Part shown: piece after piece, positions 51,236 to 64,000 of the stretch
Layout: each line of letters begins with the position of its first letter
How positions within the stretch are numbered: position 1 is the stretch's first letter
From: Anisus vortex
Taxonomy: Eukaryota > Mollusca > Gastropoda > Planorbidae
NCBI GenBank assembly: GCA_949126835.1
Contig: OX421495.1
Span: forward strand, 27,343,721-27,407,720
Length of the DNA stretch: 64,000 nt
Reading direction: 5' to 3'
Notes under the pieces: model-generated
Databases searched by the model: none
Seen by the model: the letters and a program-made list of their open reading frames with translations, nothing else
Told to the model about the DNA's origin: nothing
Position numbers and translations under genes: made by a program

Positions 51236-54200
51236 TTAGAATAGAAGACACAATAGCAAGATGAGATAACCCTGTTGACTATTAGAATAGAAGACACAAA
51301 AGCAAGATGAGACAACTCTGTTGACCATTAGAATAGAAGACACAATAGCAAGATGATACATCTCAGACAACCTGTTGACTATTAGAATAGAAGACACAAT
51401 AGCAATATGAGACAACTCAGACAACCCTGTTGAATATTAGAATAGATGACACAAAAGCAAAATGAGATGACCCTGTTGACTATTAAAATAAAAAAAAGAC
51501 ACAAAAGCAAGAAAAGACAACCATGTTGACTATTAGAATAGAAGACACAAAAGCTAGATGAGACAACCCTTTTGACTATTAAAAAAGAAGAAACAATAGC
51601 AAGAAAAGACAATTCTGTTTACCATTCTGATATAAGAAGACATAAATACATAATGAGACAACCCTGTTAATCATTAGAATAGAAGATAAAAGCAAGATGA
51701 GACAACCCTGTTCACTATTAGAATACAAGACACAAAAGCTAGATGAGACAACCCTGTTGACTATTAAAATATAAGACACAAAAGCAAGATAAGACAACCC
51801 TGTTGACTATTAGAATAGAAGACACAAAAGCAAGATGAGACGACCCTGTTGACTATTAGAATAGCAGACACAAAAGCTAGATGAGACAACCCTGTTGACT
51901 ATTAGAATAGAAGACACAAAAGCAAGATGAGACGACCCTGTTGACTATTAGAATAGCAGACACAAAAGCTAGATGAGACAACCCTGTTGACCAATAGAAT
52001 ATAAGACACAAAAGCTAGATGAGACAACCCTGTTGACTATTAGAATAGAAGACACAAAAGCAAGATAAGACAACCCTGTTGACTATTTGAATAGAAGACA
52101 CAAAAGCAAGATAAGACAACCCTGTTGACTATTAGAATAGAAGACAAAATGTAAGATAAGACAGCCCTGTTGACTATTAGAATACAAGACACAAAAGCAA
52201 GAAAAGACAACCATGTTTACTATTAGAATAGAAGACACAAAGTCAAGATGAGATAACCCTGTTGACTATAAGAATATAAGACACAAAAGCAAGATAAGAC
52301 AACCATGTTAACTATTAGAAAAGAAAACACAAAAGCTGGATAAGCCAACCTTGTTGACTATTAGAATAGAAGACACAAAAGCTAGATGAGACAACCCTGC
52401 CGACTATTAGAATAGAAAACAAAAAAGCTAGATGAAACAACCCTGTTGACTATTAGAATAGAAGACACAAAAGCAAGATAAGACAACCCTGTTGACTATT
52501 AGAATAGAAGACACAAAAGCTAGATGAGACAAAACTATTGACTATCAGAATAGATGACACATAAGCTGGATGAGACAACCCTGTTGATAAATATAGAATA
52601 GAAGACACAAAAGCTAGATGTGACGACACTGTTGATTATTAGAATAGATGACACAAAAGCTAGATGAGACAACCATGTAGACTATTAGAATAGAAGATCA
52701 CAAAAGCAAGATGAGACAAGCCTGTTGACTATTAGAATGGAAGACAAAAAAAGCAAGATAAGACAACCCTGTTGACTATTAGAATAGAAGACAAAAAAGC
52801 AAGATAAGACAACACTGTTGACTATTAGAATAGAAGACACAAAGGCAAGAAGAGACAACCCTGTTGACTATTAGAATAGAAGACACAAAAGCAAGATAAG
52901 ACAACCCTGTTGACTATTAAAATATAAGACACAAAAGCAAGATAAGACAACCCTGTTGACTATTAGAATAGAAGACACAAAAGCAAGATGAGACGACCCT
53001 GTTGACTATTAGAATAGCAGACACAATAGTTAGATGAGACAACCCTGTTGACTATTAGAAAATAAGACACAAAAGCTAGATGAGACAACCCTGTTGACTA
53101 TTAGAATAGAAGACACAAAAGCAAGATAAGACAACCCTGTTGACTATTAGAATAGAAGACACAAAAGCAAGATAAGACAACCCTGTTGACTATTAGAATA
53201 GAAGACAAAATGTAAGATAAGACAGCCCTGTTGACTATTAGAATACAAGACACAAAAGCAAGAAAAGACAACCATGTTTACTATTAGAATAGAAGACACA
53301 AAGTCAAGATGAGATAACCCTGTTGACGATTAGAATAGAAGACACAAAAGCAAGATAAGACAACCCTGATGACTATTAGAATAGAAGACACAAAAGCAGT
53401 ATGAGACAACCCTGTTGACTATTAAAATATAACACACAAAAGCTAGATGAGACAACCCTGTTGACCATTAGAATAGAAGACACAAAAGCAAGATGAGACA
53501 ACCCTGTTGACTATTAGAATAGAAGACACAATAGCAAGATGAGACAACCCAGACAACCCTGTTGAATATTAGAATAGAAGACACAAAAAAAAGATGAGAC
53601 AACCCTGTTGACTATTACAATAGATGACACAAAAGCAAAATGAGATAACCCTGTTGACTATTAGAATATAACACACAAAAGCTAGATGAGACAAAACTAT
53701 TGACTATTAGAATAGATGACACATAAGCTAGATGAGACAACCCTGTTGACAAATATAGAATAGAAGACACAAAAGCTAGATGTGATGACACTGTTGATTA
53801 TTAGAATAGATGACACAAAAGTTAGATGAGACAACCATGTAGACTATTAGAATAGAAGATCACAAAAGTAAGATGAGACAAGCCTGTTGACTATTAGAAT
53901 AGATGACACATAAGCTAGATGAGACAACCCTGTTGACAAATATAGAATAGAAGACACAAAAGCTAGATGTGACGACACTGTTGATTATTAGAATAGATGA
54001 CACAAAAGCTAGATGAGACAACCATGTAGACTATTAGAATAGAAGATCACAAAAGCAAGATGAGACAAGCCTGTTGACTATTAGAATGGAAGACAAAAAA
54101 AGCAAGATAAGACAACCCTGTTGACTAATAGAATAGATGACACAAAAGCTAGATGAGACAACCATGTAAACTATTAGAATAGAAGACACAAAAGCAAGAT

Positions 54201-57200
54201 GAGACAAGCCTGTTGACTATTAGAATGGAAAACAAAAAAAAGCAAGATAAGACAACCCTGTTGACTATTAGAATAGAAGACACAAAAGCAAGATGAGATA
54301 ACCCTGTTGACTATTAGAATAGAAGACAAAAAAGCTAGATGAGACAACCCTGTTGACTATTCGAATATAAGACACAAAAGCTAGATGAGACAACCCTGTT
54401 GACTATTAGAATATAAGACACAAAAGCTAGATGAGACAACCCTGTTGACTATTAGAATAGAAGACACAAAAGCTAGATAAGACAGCCCTGTTGACTATTA
54501 GAATAGAAGACACAAAAGCAAGAAAAGACAACCATGTTGACTATTAGAATAGAAGACAAAAAAGCAAGATATGACCACCCTGTTGACTATTAGAATAGAA
54601 GACACAAAAGCAATATGAGACAACTCTGTTGACCATTAGAATAGAAGACACAATAGCAAGATGATACATCTCAGACAACCTGTTGACTATTAGAATAGAA
54701 GACACAATAGCAATATGAGACAACTCAGACAACCCTGTTGAATATTAGAATAGATGACACAAAAGCAAAATGAGATGACCCTGTTGACTATTAAAATAAA
54801 AAAAAGACACAAAAGCAAGAAAAGACAACCATGTTGACTATTAGAATAGAAGACACAAAAGCTAGATGAGACAACCCTGTTGACTATTAAAAAAGAAGAA
54901 ACAATAGCAAGAAAAGACAATTCTGTTTACCATTCTGATATAAGAAGACATAAATACATAATGAGACAACCCTGTTAATCATTAGAATAGAAGATAAAAG
55001 CAAGATGAGACAACCCTGTTCACTATTAGAATACAAGACACAAAAGCTAGATGAGACAACCCTGTTGACTATTAGAATATAAGACACAAAAGCAAGATAA
55101 GACAACCCTGTTTACTATTAAAAAAGAAGACACAAAAGCAAGATGAGACAACCCTGTTGACTATAAGAATAGAAAACAAAAGCAAGAAAAGACAGCCATG
55201 TTCACTATTAGAATACAAGACACAAAAGCTAGATGAGACAACCCTGTTGACTATTAGAATATAAGACACAAAAGCAAGATAAGAAAACCCTGTTGACTAT
55301 TAGAATAGAATACACAAAAGCTAGATGAGACAAAACTATTGACTATTAGAATAGATGACACATAAGCTAGATGAGACAACCCTGTTGACAAATATAGAAT
55401 AGAAGACACAAAAGCTAGATGTGATGACACTGTTGATTATTAGAATAGATGACACAAAAGTTAGATGAGACAACCATGTAGACTATTAGAATAGAAGATC
55501 ACAAAAGCAAGATGAGACAAGCCTGTTGACTATTAGAATGGAAGACAAAAAAGCAAGATAAGACAACCCTGTTGACTATTAGAATAGAAGACAAAAAAGC
55601 AAGATAAGACCATCCTGTTGACTATTAGAATAGAAGACACAAAGGCAAGATGAGATAACCCTGTTGACTATTAGAATATAAGACACAAAGGCAAGATAAG
55701 ACAACCCTGTTGACTATTAGAATATAAGACACAAAAGCTAGATAAGACAACCCTGTTGACTATTAGAATAGAAGACAAAAAAGCAAGATAAGACCACCCT
55801 GTTGACTATTAGAATAGAAGACACAAAGGCAAGATGAGATAACCCTGTTGACTATAAGAATAGAAGACACAAAAGCAAGATAAGACAACCCTGTTGACTA
55901 TTAAAATATAACACACAAAAGCAAGATAAGACAACCCTGTTGACTATTAGAATAGAAGACACAAAAGCAAGATGAGACAACCCTGTTGACTATAAGAATA
56001 GCAGACACAAAAGCTAGATGAGACAACCCTGTTGACTTTTAGAATATAAGACACAAAAGCTAGATGAGACAACCCTGTTGACTATTAGAATAGAAGACAA
56101 CAAAAGCTAGATGAGACAACCCTATTGACTATTAGAATAGAAGACACAAAAGCAAGATAAGACAACCCTGTTTACTATTAAAAAAGAAGACACAAAAGCA
56201 AGATGAGACAACCCTGTTGACTATAAGAATAGAAAACAAAAGCAAGAAAAGACAGCCATGTTCACTATTAGAATACAAGACACAAAAGCTAGATGAGACA
56301 ACCCTGTTGACTATTAGAATATAAGACACAAAAGCAAGATAAGAAAACCCTGTTGACTATTAGAATAGAATACACAAAAGCTAGATGAGACAAAACTATT
56401 GACTATTAGAATAGATGACACATAAGCTAGATGAGACAACCCTGTTGACAAATATAGAATAGAAGACACAAAAGCTAGATGTGATGACACTGTTGATTAT
56501 TAGAATAGATGACACAAAAGTTAGATGAGACAACCATGTAGACTATTAGAATAGAAGATCACAAATGCAAGATGAGACAAGCCTGTTGACTATTAGAATG
56601 GAAGACAAAAAAGCAAGATAAGACAACCCTGTTGACTATTAGAATAGAAGACAAAAAAGCAAGATAAGACCACCCTGTTGACTATTAGAATAGAAGACAC
56701 AAAGGCAAGATGAGATAACCCTGTTGACTATTAGAATATAAGACACAAAGGCTAGATAAGACAACCCTGTTGACTATTAGAATATAAGACACAAAAGCTA
56801 GATAAGACAACCCTTTTGACTATTAGAATAGAAGACAAAAAAGCAAGATAAGACCACCCTGTTGACTATTAGAATAGAAGACACAAAGGCAAGATGAGAT
56901 AACCCTGTTGACTATAAGAATAGAAGACACAAAAGCAAGATAAGACAACCCTGTTGACTATTAAAATATAAGACACAAAAGCTAGATAAGACAACCCTGT
57001 TGACTATTAGAATAGAAGACACAAAAGCAAGATGAGACAACCCTGTTGACTATAAGAATAGCAGACACAAAAGCTAGATGAGACAACCCTGTTGACTATT
57101 AGAATATAAGACACAAAAGCTAGATGAGACAACCCTGTTGACTATTAGAATAGAAGACAACAAAAGCTAGATGAGACAACCCTGTTGACTATTAGAATAG

Positions 57201-60200
57201 AAGACAACAAAAGCTAGATGAGACAACCCTGTTGACTATTAAAATATAAGACACAAAAGCAAGATAAGAAAACCCTGTTGACTATTAGAATAGAAGACAA
57301 AAAAGCAAGATAAGACAACCCTGTTGACTATTAGAATAGATGACACAAAAGCTAGATGAGACAACCCTGTTGACTATTAGAATAGAAGACACAATAGCAA
57401 GATGAGACAAAACTATTGACTATTAGAATAGATGACACATAAGCTAGATGAGACAACCCTGTTGACAAATATAGAATAGAAGACACAAAAGCTAGATGTG
57501 ACGACACTGTTGATTATTAGAATAGATGACACAAAAGCTAGATGAGACAACCATGTAGACTATTAGAATAGAAGATCACAAAAGCAAGATGAGACAAGCC
57601 TGTTGACTATTAGAATGGAAGACAAAAAAGCAAGATAAGACAACCCTGTTGACTATTAGAATAGATGACACAAAAGCTAGATGAGACAACCATGTAAACT
57701 ATTAGAATAGAAGACACAAAAGCAAGATGAGACAAGCCTGTTGACTATTAGAATGGAAAACAAAAAAAAGCAAGATAAGACACACCCTGTTGACTATTAG
57801 AATAGAAGACACAAAAGCAAGATGAGATAACCCTGTTGACTATTAGAATAGAAGACACAAAAGCTAGATGAGACAACCCTGTTGACTATTAGAATATAAG
57901 ACACAAAAGCTAGATGAGACAACCCTCTTGACTATTAGAATAGAAGACAAAAAAAAAGATGAGACAACCCTGTTGACTATTACAATAGATGACACAAAAG
58001 CAAAATGAGATAACCCTGTTAACTATTAGAATATAACACACAAAAGCTAGATGAGACAACCCTGTTGACTATTAGAATAGAAGACACAAAAGCTAGATAA
58101 GACAGCCCTGTTGACTATTAGAATAGAAGACACAAAAGCAAGAAAAGACAACCATGTTGACTATTAGAATAGAAGACAAAAAAGCAAGATATGACCACCC
58201 TGATGACTATTAGAATAGAAGACACAATAGCAAGATGAGATAACCCTGTTGACTATTAGAATAGAAGACACAAAAGCAAGATGAGACAACTCTGTTGACC
58301 ATTAGAATAGAAGACACAATAGCAAGATGAGACAACTCAGACAACCCTGTTGAATATTAGAATAGATGACACAAAAGCAAAATGAGATGACCCTGTTGAC
58401 TATTAAAATAAAAAAAAGACACAAAAGCAACAAAAGACAACCATGTTGACTATTAGAATAGAAGACACAAAAGCTAGATGAGACAACCCTGTTGACTATT
58501 AAAAAAGAAGAAACAATAGCAAGAAAAGACAATTCTGTTTACCATTCTGATATAAGAAGACATAAATACATAATGAGACAACCCTGTTAATCATTAGAAT
58601 AGAAGATAAAAGCAAGATGAGACAACCCTGTTCACTATTAGAATACAAGACACAAAAGCTAGATGAGACAACCCTGTTGACTATTAAAATATAAGACACA
58701 AAAGCAAGATAAGACAACCCTGTTGACTATTAGAATAGAAGACACAAAAGCAAGATGAGACGACCCTGTTGACTATTAGAATAGCAGACACAAAAGCTAG
58801 ATGAGACAACCCTGTTGACTATTAGAATAGAAGACACAAAAGCAAGATGAGACGACCCTGTTGACTATTAGAATAGCAGACACAAAAGCTAGATGAGACA
58901 ACCCTGTTGACCAATAGAATATAAGACACAAAAGCTAGATGAGACAACCCTGTTGACTATTAGAATAGAAGACACAAAAGCAAGATAAGACAACCCTGTT
59001 GACTATTTGAATAGAAGACACAAAAGCAAGATAAGACAACCCTGTTGACTATTAGAATAGAAGACAAAATGTAAGATAAGACAGCCCTGTTGACTATTAG
59101 AATACAAGACACAAAAGCAAGAAAAGACAACCATGTTTACTATTAGAATAGAAGACACAAAGTCAAGATGAGATAACCCTGTTGACTATAAGAATATAAG
59201 ACACAAAAGCAAGATAAGACAACCATGTTAACTATTAGAAAAGAAAACACAAAAGCTGGATAAGCCAACCTTGTTGACTATTAGAATAGAAGACACAAAA
59301 GCTAGATGAGACAACCCTGCCGACTATTAGAATAGAAAACAAAAAAGCTAGATGAAACAACCCTGTTGACTATTAGAATAGAAGACACAAAAGCAAGATA
59401 AGACAACCCTGTTGACTATTAGAATAGAAGACACAAAAGCTAGATGAGACAAAACTATTGACTATCAGAATAGATGACACATAAGCTAGATGAGACAACC
59501 CTGTTGATAAATATAGAATAGAAGACACAAAAGCTAGATGTGACGACACTGTTGATTATTAGAATACATGACACAAAAGCTAGATGAGACAACCATGTAG
59601 ACTATTAGAATAGAAGATCACAAAAGCAAGATGAGACAAGCCTGTTGACTATTAGAATGGAAGACAAAAAAAGCAAGATAAGACAACCCTGTTGACTATT
59701 AGAATAGAAGACAAAAAAGCAAGATAAGACAACACTGTTGACTATTAGAATAGAAGACACAAAGGCAAGAAGAGACAACCCTGTTGACTATTAGAATAGA
59801 AGACACAAAAGCAAGATAAGACAACCCTGTTGACTATTAAAATATAAGACACAAAAGCAAGATAAGACAACCCTGATGACTATTAGAATAGAAGACAAAA
59901 AAGCAAGATATGACCACCCTGATGACTATTAGAATAGAAGACACAATAGCAAGATGAGATAACCCTGTTGACTATTAGAATAGAAGACACAAAAGCAAGA
60001 TGAAACAACCCTGTTGACCATTAGAATAGAAGACACAATAGCAAGATGATACATCTCAGACAACCTGTTGACTATTAGAATAGAAGACACAATAGCAATA
60101 TGAGACAACTCAGACAACCCTGTTGAATATTAGAATAGATGACACAAAAGCAAAATGAGATGACCCTGTTGACTATTAAAATAAAAAAAAGACACAAAAG

Positions 60201-63200
60201 CAAGAAAAGACAACCATGTTGACTATTAGAATAGAAGACACAAAAGCTAGATGAGACAACCCTGTTGACTATTAAAAAAGAAGAAACAATAGCAAGAAAA
60301 GACAATTCTGTTTACCATTCTGATATAAGAAGACATAAATACATAATGAGACAACCCTGTTAATCATTAGAATAGAAGATAAAAGCAAGATGAGACAACC
60401 CTGTTCACTATTAGAATACAAGACACAAAAGCTTGATGAGACAACCCTGTTGACTATTAAAATATAAGACACAAAAGCAAGATAAGACAACCCTGTTGAC
60501 TATTAGAATAGAAGACACAAAAGCAAGATGAGACGACCCTGTTGACTATTAGAATAGCAGACACAAAAGCTAGATGAGACAACCCTGTTGACTATTAGAA
60601 TAGAAGACACAAAAGCAAGATGAGACGACCCTGTTGACTATTAGAATAGCAGACACAAAAGCTAGATGAGACAACCCTGTTGACCAATAGAATATAAGAC
60701 ACAAAAGCTAGATGAGACAACCCTGTTGACTATTAGAATAGAAGACACAAAAGCAAGATAAGACAACCCTGTTGACTATTTGAATAGAAGACACAAAAGC
60801 AAGATAAGACAACCCTGTTGACTATTAGAATAGAAGACAAAATGTAAGATAAGACAGCCCTGTTGACTATTAGAATACAAGACACAAAAGCAAGAAAAGA
60901 CAACCATGTTTACTATTAGAATAGAAGACACAAAGTCAAGATGAGATAACCCTGTTGACTATAAGAATATAAGACACAAAAGCAAGATAAGACAACCATG
61001 TTAACTATTAGAAAAGAAAACACAAAAGCTGGATAAGCCAACCTTGTTGACTATTAGAATAGAAGACACAAAAGCTAGATGAGACAACCCTGCCGACTAT
61101 TAGAATAGAAAACAAAAAAGCTAGATGAAACAACCCTGTTGACTATTAGAATAGAAGACACAAAAGCAAGATAAGACAACCCTGTTGACTATTAGAATAG
61201 AAGACACAAAAGCTAGATGAGACAAAACTATTGACTATCAGAATAGATGACACATAAGCTAGATGAGACAACCCTGTTGATAAATATAGAATAGAAGACA
61301 CAAAAGCTAGATGTGACGACACTGTTGATTATTAGAATACATGACACAAAAGCTAGATGAGACAACCATGTAGACTATTAGAATAGAAGATCACAAAAGC
61401 AAGATGAGACAAGCCTGTTGACTATTAGAATGGAAGACAAAAAAAGCAAGATAAGACAACCCTGTTGACTATTAGAATAGAAGACAAAAAAGCAAGATAA
61501 GACAACACTGTTGACTATTAGAATAGAAGACACAAAGGCAAGAAGAGACAACCCTGTTGACTATTAGAATAGAAGACACAAAAGCAAGATAAGACAACCC
61601 TGTTGACTATTAAAATATAAGACACAAAAGCAAGATAAGACAACCCTGTTGACTATTAGAATAGAAGACACAAAAGCAAGATGAGACGACCCTGTTGACT
61701 ATTAGAATAGCAGACACAAAAGCTAGATGAGACAACCCTGTTGACTATTAGAAAATAAGACACAAAAGCTAGATGAGACAACCCTGTTGACTATTAGAAT
61801 AGAAGACACAAAAGCAAGATAAGACAACCCTGTTGACTATAAGAATAGAAGACACAAAAGCAAGATAAGACAACCCTGTTGACTATTAAAATATAAGACA
61901 CAAAAGCTAGATAAGACAACCCTGTTGACTATTAGAATAGAAGACACAAAAGCAAGATGAGACAACCCTGTTGACTATAAGAATAGCAGACACAAAAGCT
62001 AGATGAGACAACCCTGTTGACTATTAGAATATAAGACACAAAAGCTAGATGAGACAACCCTGTTGACTATTAGAATAGAAGACAACAAAAGCTAGATGAG
62101 ACAACCCTGTTGACTATTAGAATAGAAGACAACAAAAGCTAGATGAGACAACCCTGTTGACTATTAAAATATAAGACACAAAAGCAAGATAAGAAAACCC
62201 TGTTGACTATTAGAATAGAAGACAAAAAAGCAAGATAAGACAACCCTGTTGACTATTAGAATAGATGACACAAAAGCTAGATGAGACAACCCTGTTGACT
62301 ATTAGAATAGAAGACACAATAGCAAGATGAGACAAAACTATTGACTATTAGAATAGATGACACATAAGCTAGATGAGACAACCCTGTTGACAAATATAGA
62401 ATAGAAGACACAAAAGCTAGATGTGACGACACTGTTGATTATTAGAATAGATGACACAAAAGCTAGATGAGACAACCATGTAGACTATTAGAATAGAAGA
62501 TCACAAAAGCAAGATGAGACAAGCCTGTTGACTATTAGAATGGAAGACAAAAAAGCAAGATAAGACAACCCTGTTGACTATTAGAATAGATGACACAAAA
62601 GCTAGATGAGACAACCATGTAAACTATTAGAATAGAAGACACAAAAGCAAGATGAGACAAGCCTGTTGACTATTAGAATGGAAAACAAAAAAAAGCAAGA
62701 TAAGACAACCCTGTTGACTATTAGAATATAAGACACAAAAGCAAGATGAGATAACCCTGTTGACTATTAGAATAGAAGACACAAAAGCTAGATGAGACAA
62801 CCCTGTTGACTATTAGAATATAAGACACAAAAGCTAGATGAGACAACCCTCTTGACTATTAGAATAGAAGACAAAAAAAAAGATGAGACAACCCTGTTGA
62901 CTATTACAATAGATGACACAAAAGCAAAATGAGATAACCCTGTTAACTATTAGAATATAACACACAAAAGCTAGATGAGACAACCCTGTTGACTATTAGA
63001 ATAGAAGACACAAAAGCTAGATAAGACAGCCCTGTTGACTATTAGAATAGAAGACACAAAAGCAAGAAAAGACAACCATGTTGACTATTAGAATAGAAGA
63101 CAAAAAAGCAAGATATGACCACCCTGATGACTATTAGAATAGAAGACACAATAGCAAGATGAGATAACCCTGTTGACTATTAGAATAGAAGACACAAAAG

Positions 63201-64000
63201 CAAGATGAGACAACTCTGTTGACCATTAGAATAGAAGACACAATAGCAAGATGATACATCTCAGACAACCTGTTGACTATTAGAATAGAAGACACAATAG
63301 CAATATGAGACAACTCAGACAACCCTGTTGAATATTAGAATAGATGACACAAAAGCAAAATGAGATGACCCTGTTGACTATTAAAATAAAAAAGACACAA
63401 AAGCAAGAAAAGACAACCATGTTGACTATTAGAATAGAAGACACAAAAGCTAGATGAGACAACCCTGTTGACTATTAAAAAAGAAGAAACAATAGCAAGA
63501 AAAGACAATTCTGTTTACCATTCTGATATAAGAAGACATAAATACATAATGAGACAACCCTGTTAATCATTAGAATAGAAGATAAAAGCAAGATGAGACA
63601 ACCCTGTTCACTATTAGAATACAAGACACAAAAGCTAGATGAGACAACCCTGTTGACTATTAAAATATAAGACACAAAAGCAAGATAAGACAACCCTGTT
63701 GACTATTAGAATAGAAGACACAAAAGCAAGATGAGACGACCCTGTTGACTATTAGAATAGCAGACACAAAAGCTAGATGAGACAACCCTGTTGACTATTA
63801 GAATAGAAGACACAAAAGCAAGATGAGACGACCCTGTTGACTATTAGAATAGCAGACACAAAAGCTAGATGAGACAACCCTGTTGACCAATAGAATATAA
63901 GACACAAAAGCTAGATGAGACAACCCTGTTGACTATTAGAATAGAAGACACAAAAGCAAGATAAGACAACCCTGTTGACTATTTGAATAGAAGACACAAA
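51236..64000 (+). repeat. 46-bp satellite, right segment with composite 1.8-3.6 kb units; runs off the window
   Basis: The marker monomer returns at 51,620, 54,929, 58,541, 60,314 and 63,516, giving spacings of about 3308, 3612, 1773 and 3203 bp. A pair of CpG-containing GAGACGACCCTG monomers about 91 bp apart follows four of these markers (51.84, 58.76, 60.53 and 63.74 kb). After 54.93 kb a different neighbourhood follows, so at least two unit types alternate. The array continues past position 64,000, so its full length is unknown. Confidence 0.95.

Noticed and set aside
3486..63693. Family of small hydrophobic minus-strand proteins (60-116 residues)
   Set aside because: All arise from translating the satellite through its three phases and end at the monomer's own TAATAG. 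Their ends follow indels in the repeat, not gene structure.
3484..64000. CRISPR array, because of hundreds of short, regularly spaced repeats
   Set aside because: Monomers abut directly with no unique spacers; the whole 46-bp period is conserved, there are no cas genes, and the flank carries spliced animal exons and SINEs.

Overview
The window looks like animal (metazoan) DNA, probably from a lophotrochozoan and most plausibly a gastropod mollusc. This is inferred from a spliced kelch-like gene fragment, tRNA-derived SINEs whose layout resembles mollusc SINEs, a solo LTR and a very large satellite array. Nothing suggests bacterial or viral gene organisation. I recognise no complete protein-coding gene, no rRNA or standalone tRNA gene, and no CRISPR array.

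Layout. (1) 1-3.4 kb is ordinary low-copy DNA. The minus strand carries pieces of a kelch-like (BTB-BACK-kelch) gene: a convincing exon at 988-1146, a BACK-domain-like exon at 292-406 with an in-frame stop, and a possible first coding exon at 2421-2502. No BTB core was found between them. Three copies of one SINE family lie in the presumed introns; the copy at 2034-2293 is complete, with a B box and a 10-bp target-site duplication. A 57-58 bp tandem repeat lies at about 2742-2905. (2) At 3415-3506 a short array of 23-bp units leads into the satellite. (3) From about 3.48 kb to the right edge, everything is a 46-bp satellite (reference monomer at 9093-9138), except for four copies of a 1594-bp insert. 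The satellite totals about 54 kb, or roughly 1,150-1,180 monomers by length. It is A-rich on the plus strand (21 A, 8 C, 9 G, 8 T per monomer), and the consensus has no CpG.

The insert is best read as a solo LTR. It starts TGTCACGAT, ends ATCGTGACA (a perfect 9-bp inverted terminal repeat with TG...CA ends) and is flanked by the 5-bp duplication ACAAT. All four copies (9179-10772, 17421-19014, 23083-24676, 27209-28802) have the same length, flanks and target duplication. One insertion was therefore copied along with its satellite surroundings. Unoccupied versions of the insertion site occur in the same array, for example at 14520-14524. LTR-to-LTR intervals are 8242, 5662 and 4126 bp. The second and third are the first minus 2580 bp and minus 4116 bp, with different breakpoints.

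The rest of the array (33.2-64 kb) has no LTR and is built from other higher-order repeats: a 929-bp unit in two clusters, blocks copied 3684 and 4894 bp away, and in the right third units spaced about 1336, 1773, 3205, 3308 and 3612 bp. The array runs off the right edge. The many short minus-strand reading frames in it are by-products of the 46-bp period and are not annotated as genes. No multi-gene system is present; the noteworthy biology is the recent evolution of this satellite and its captured LTR.
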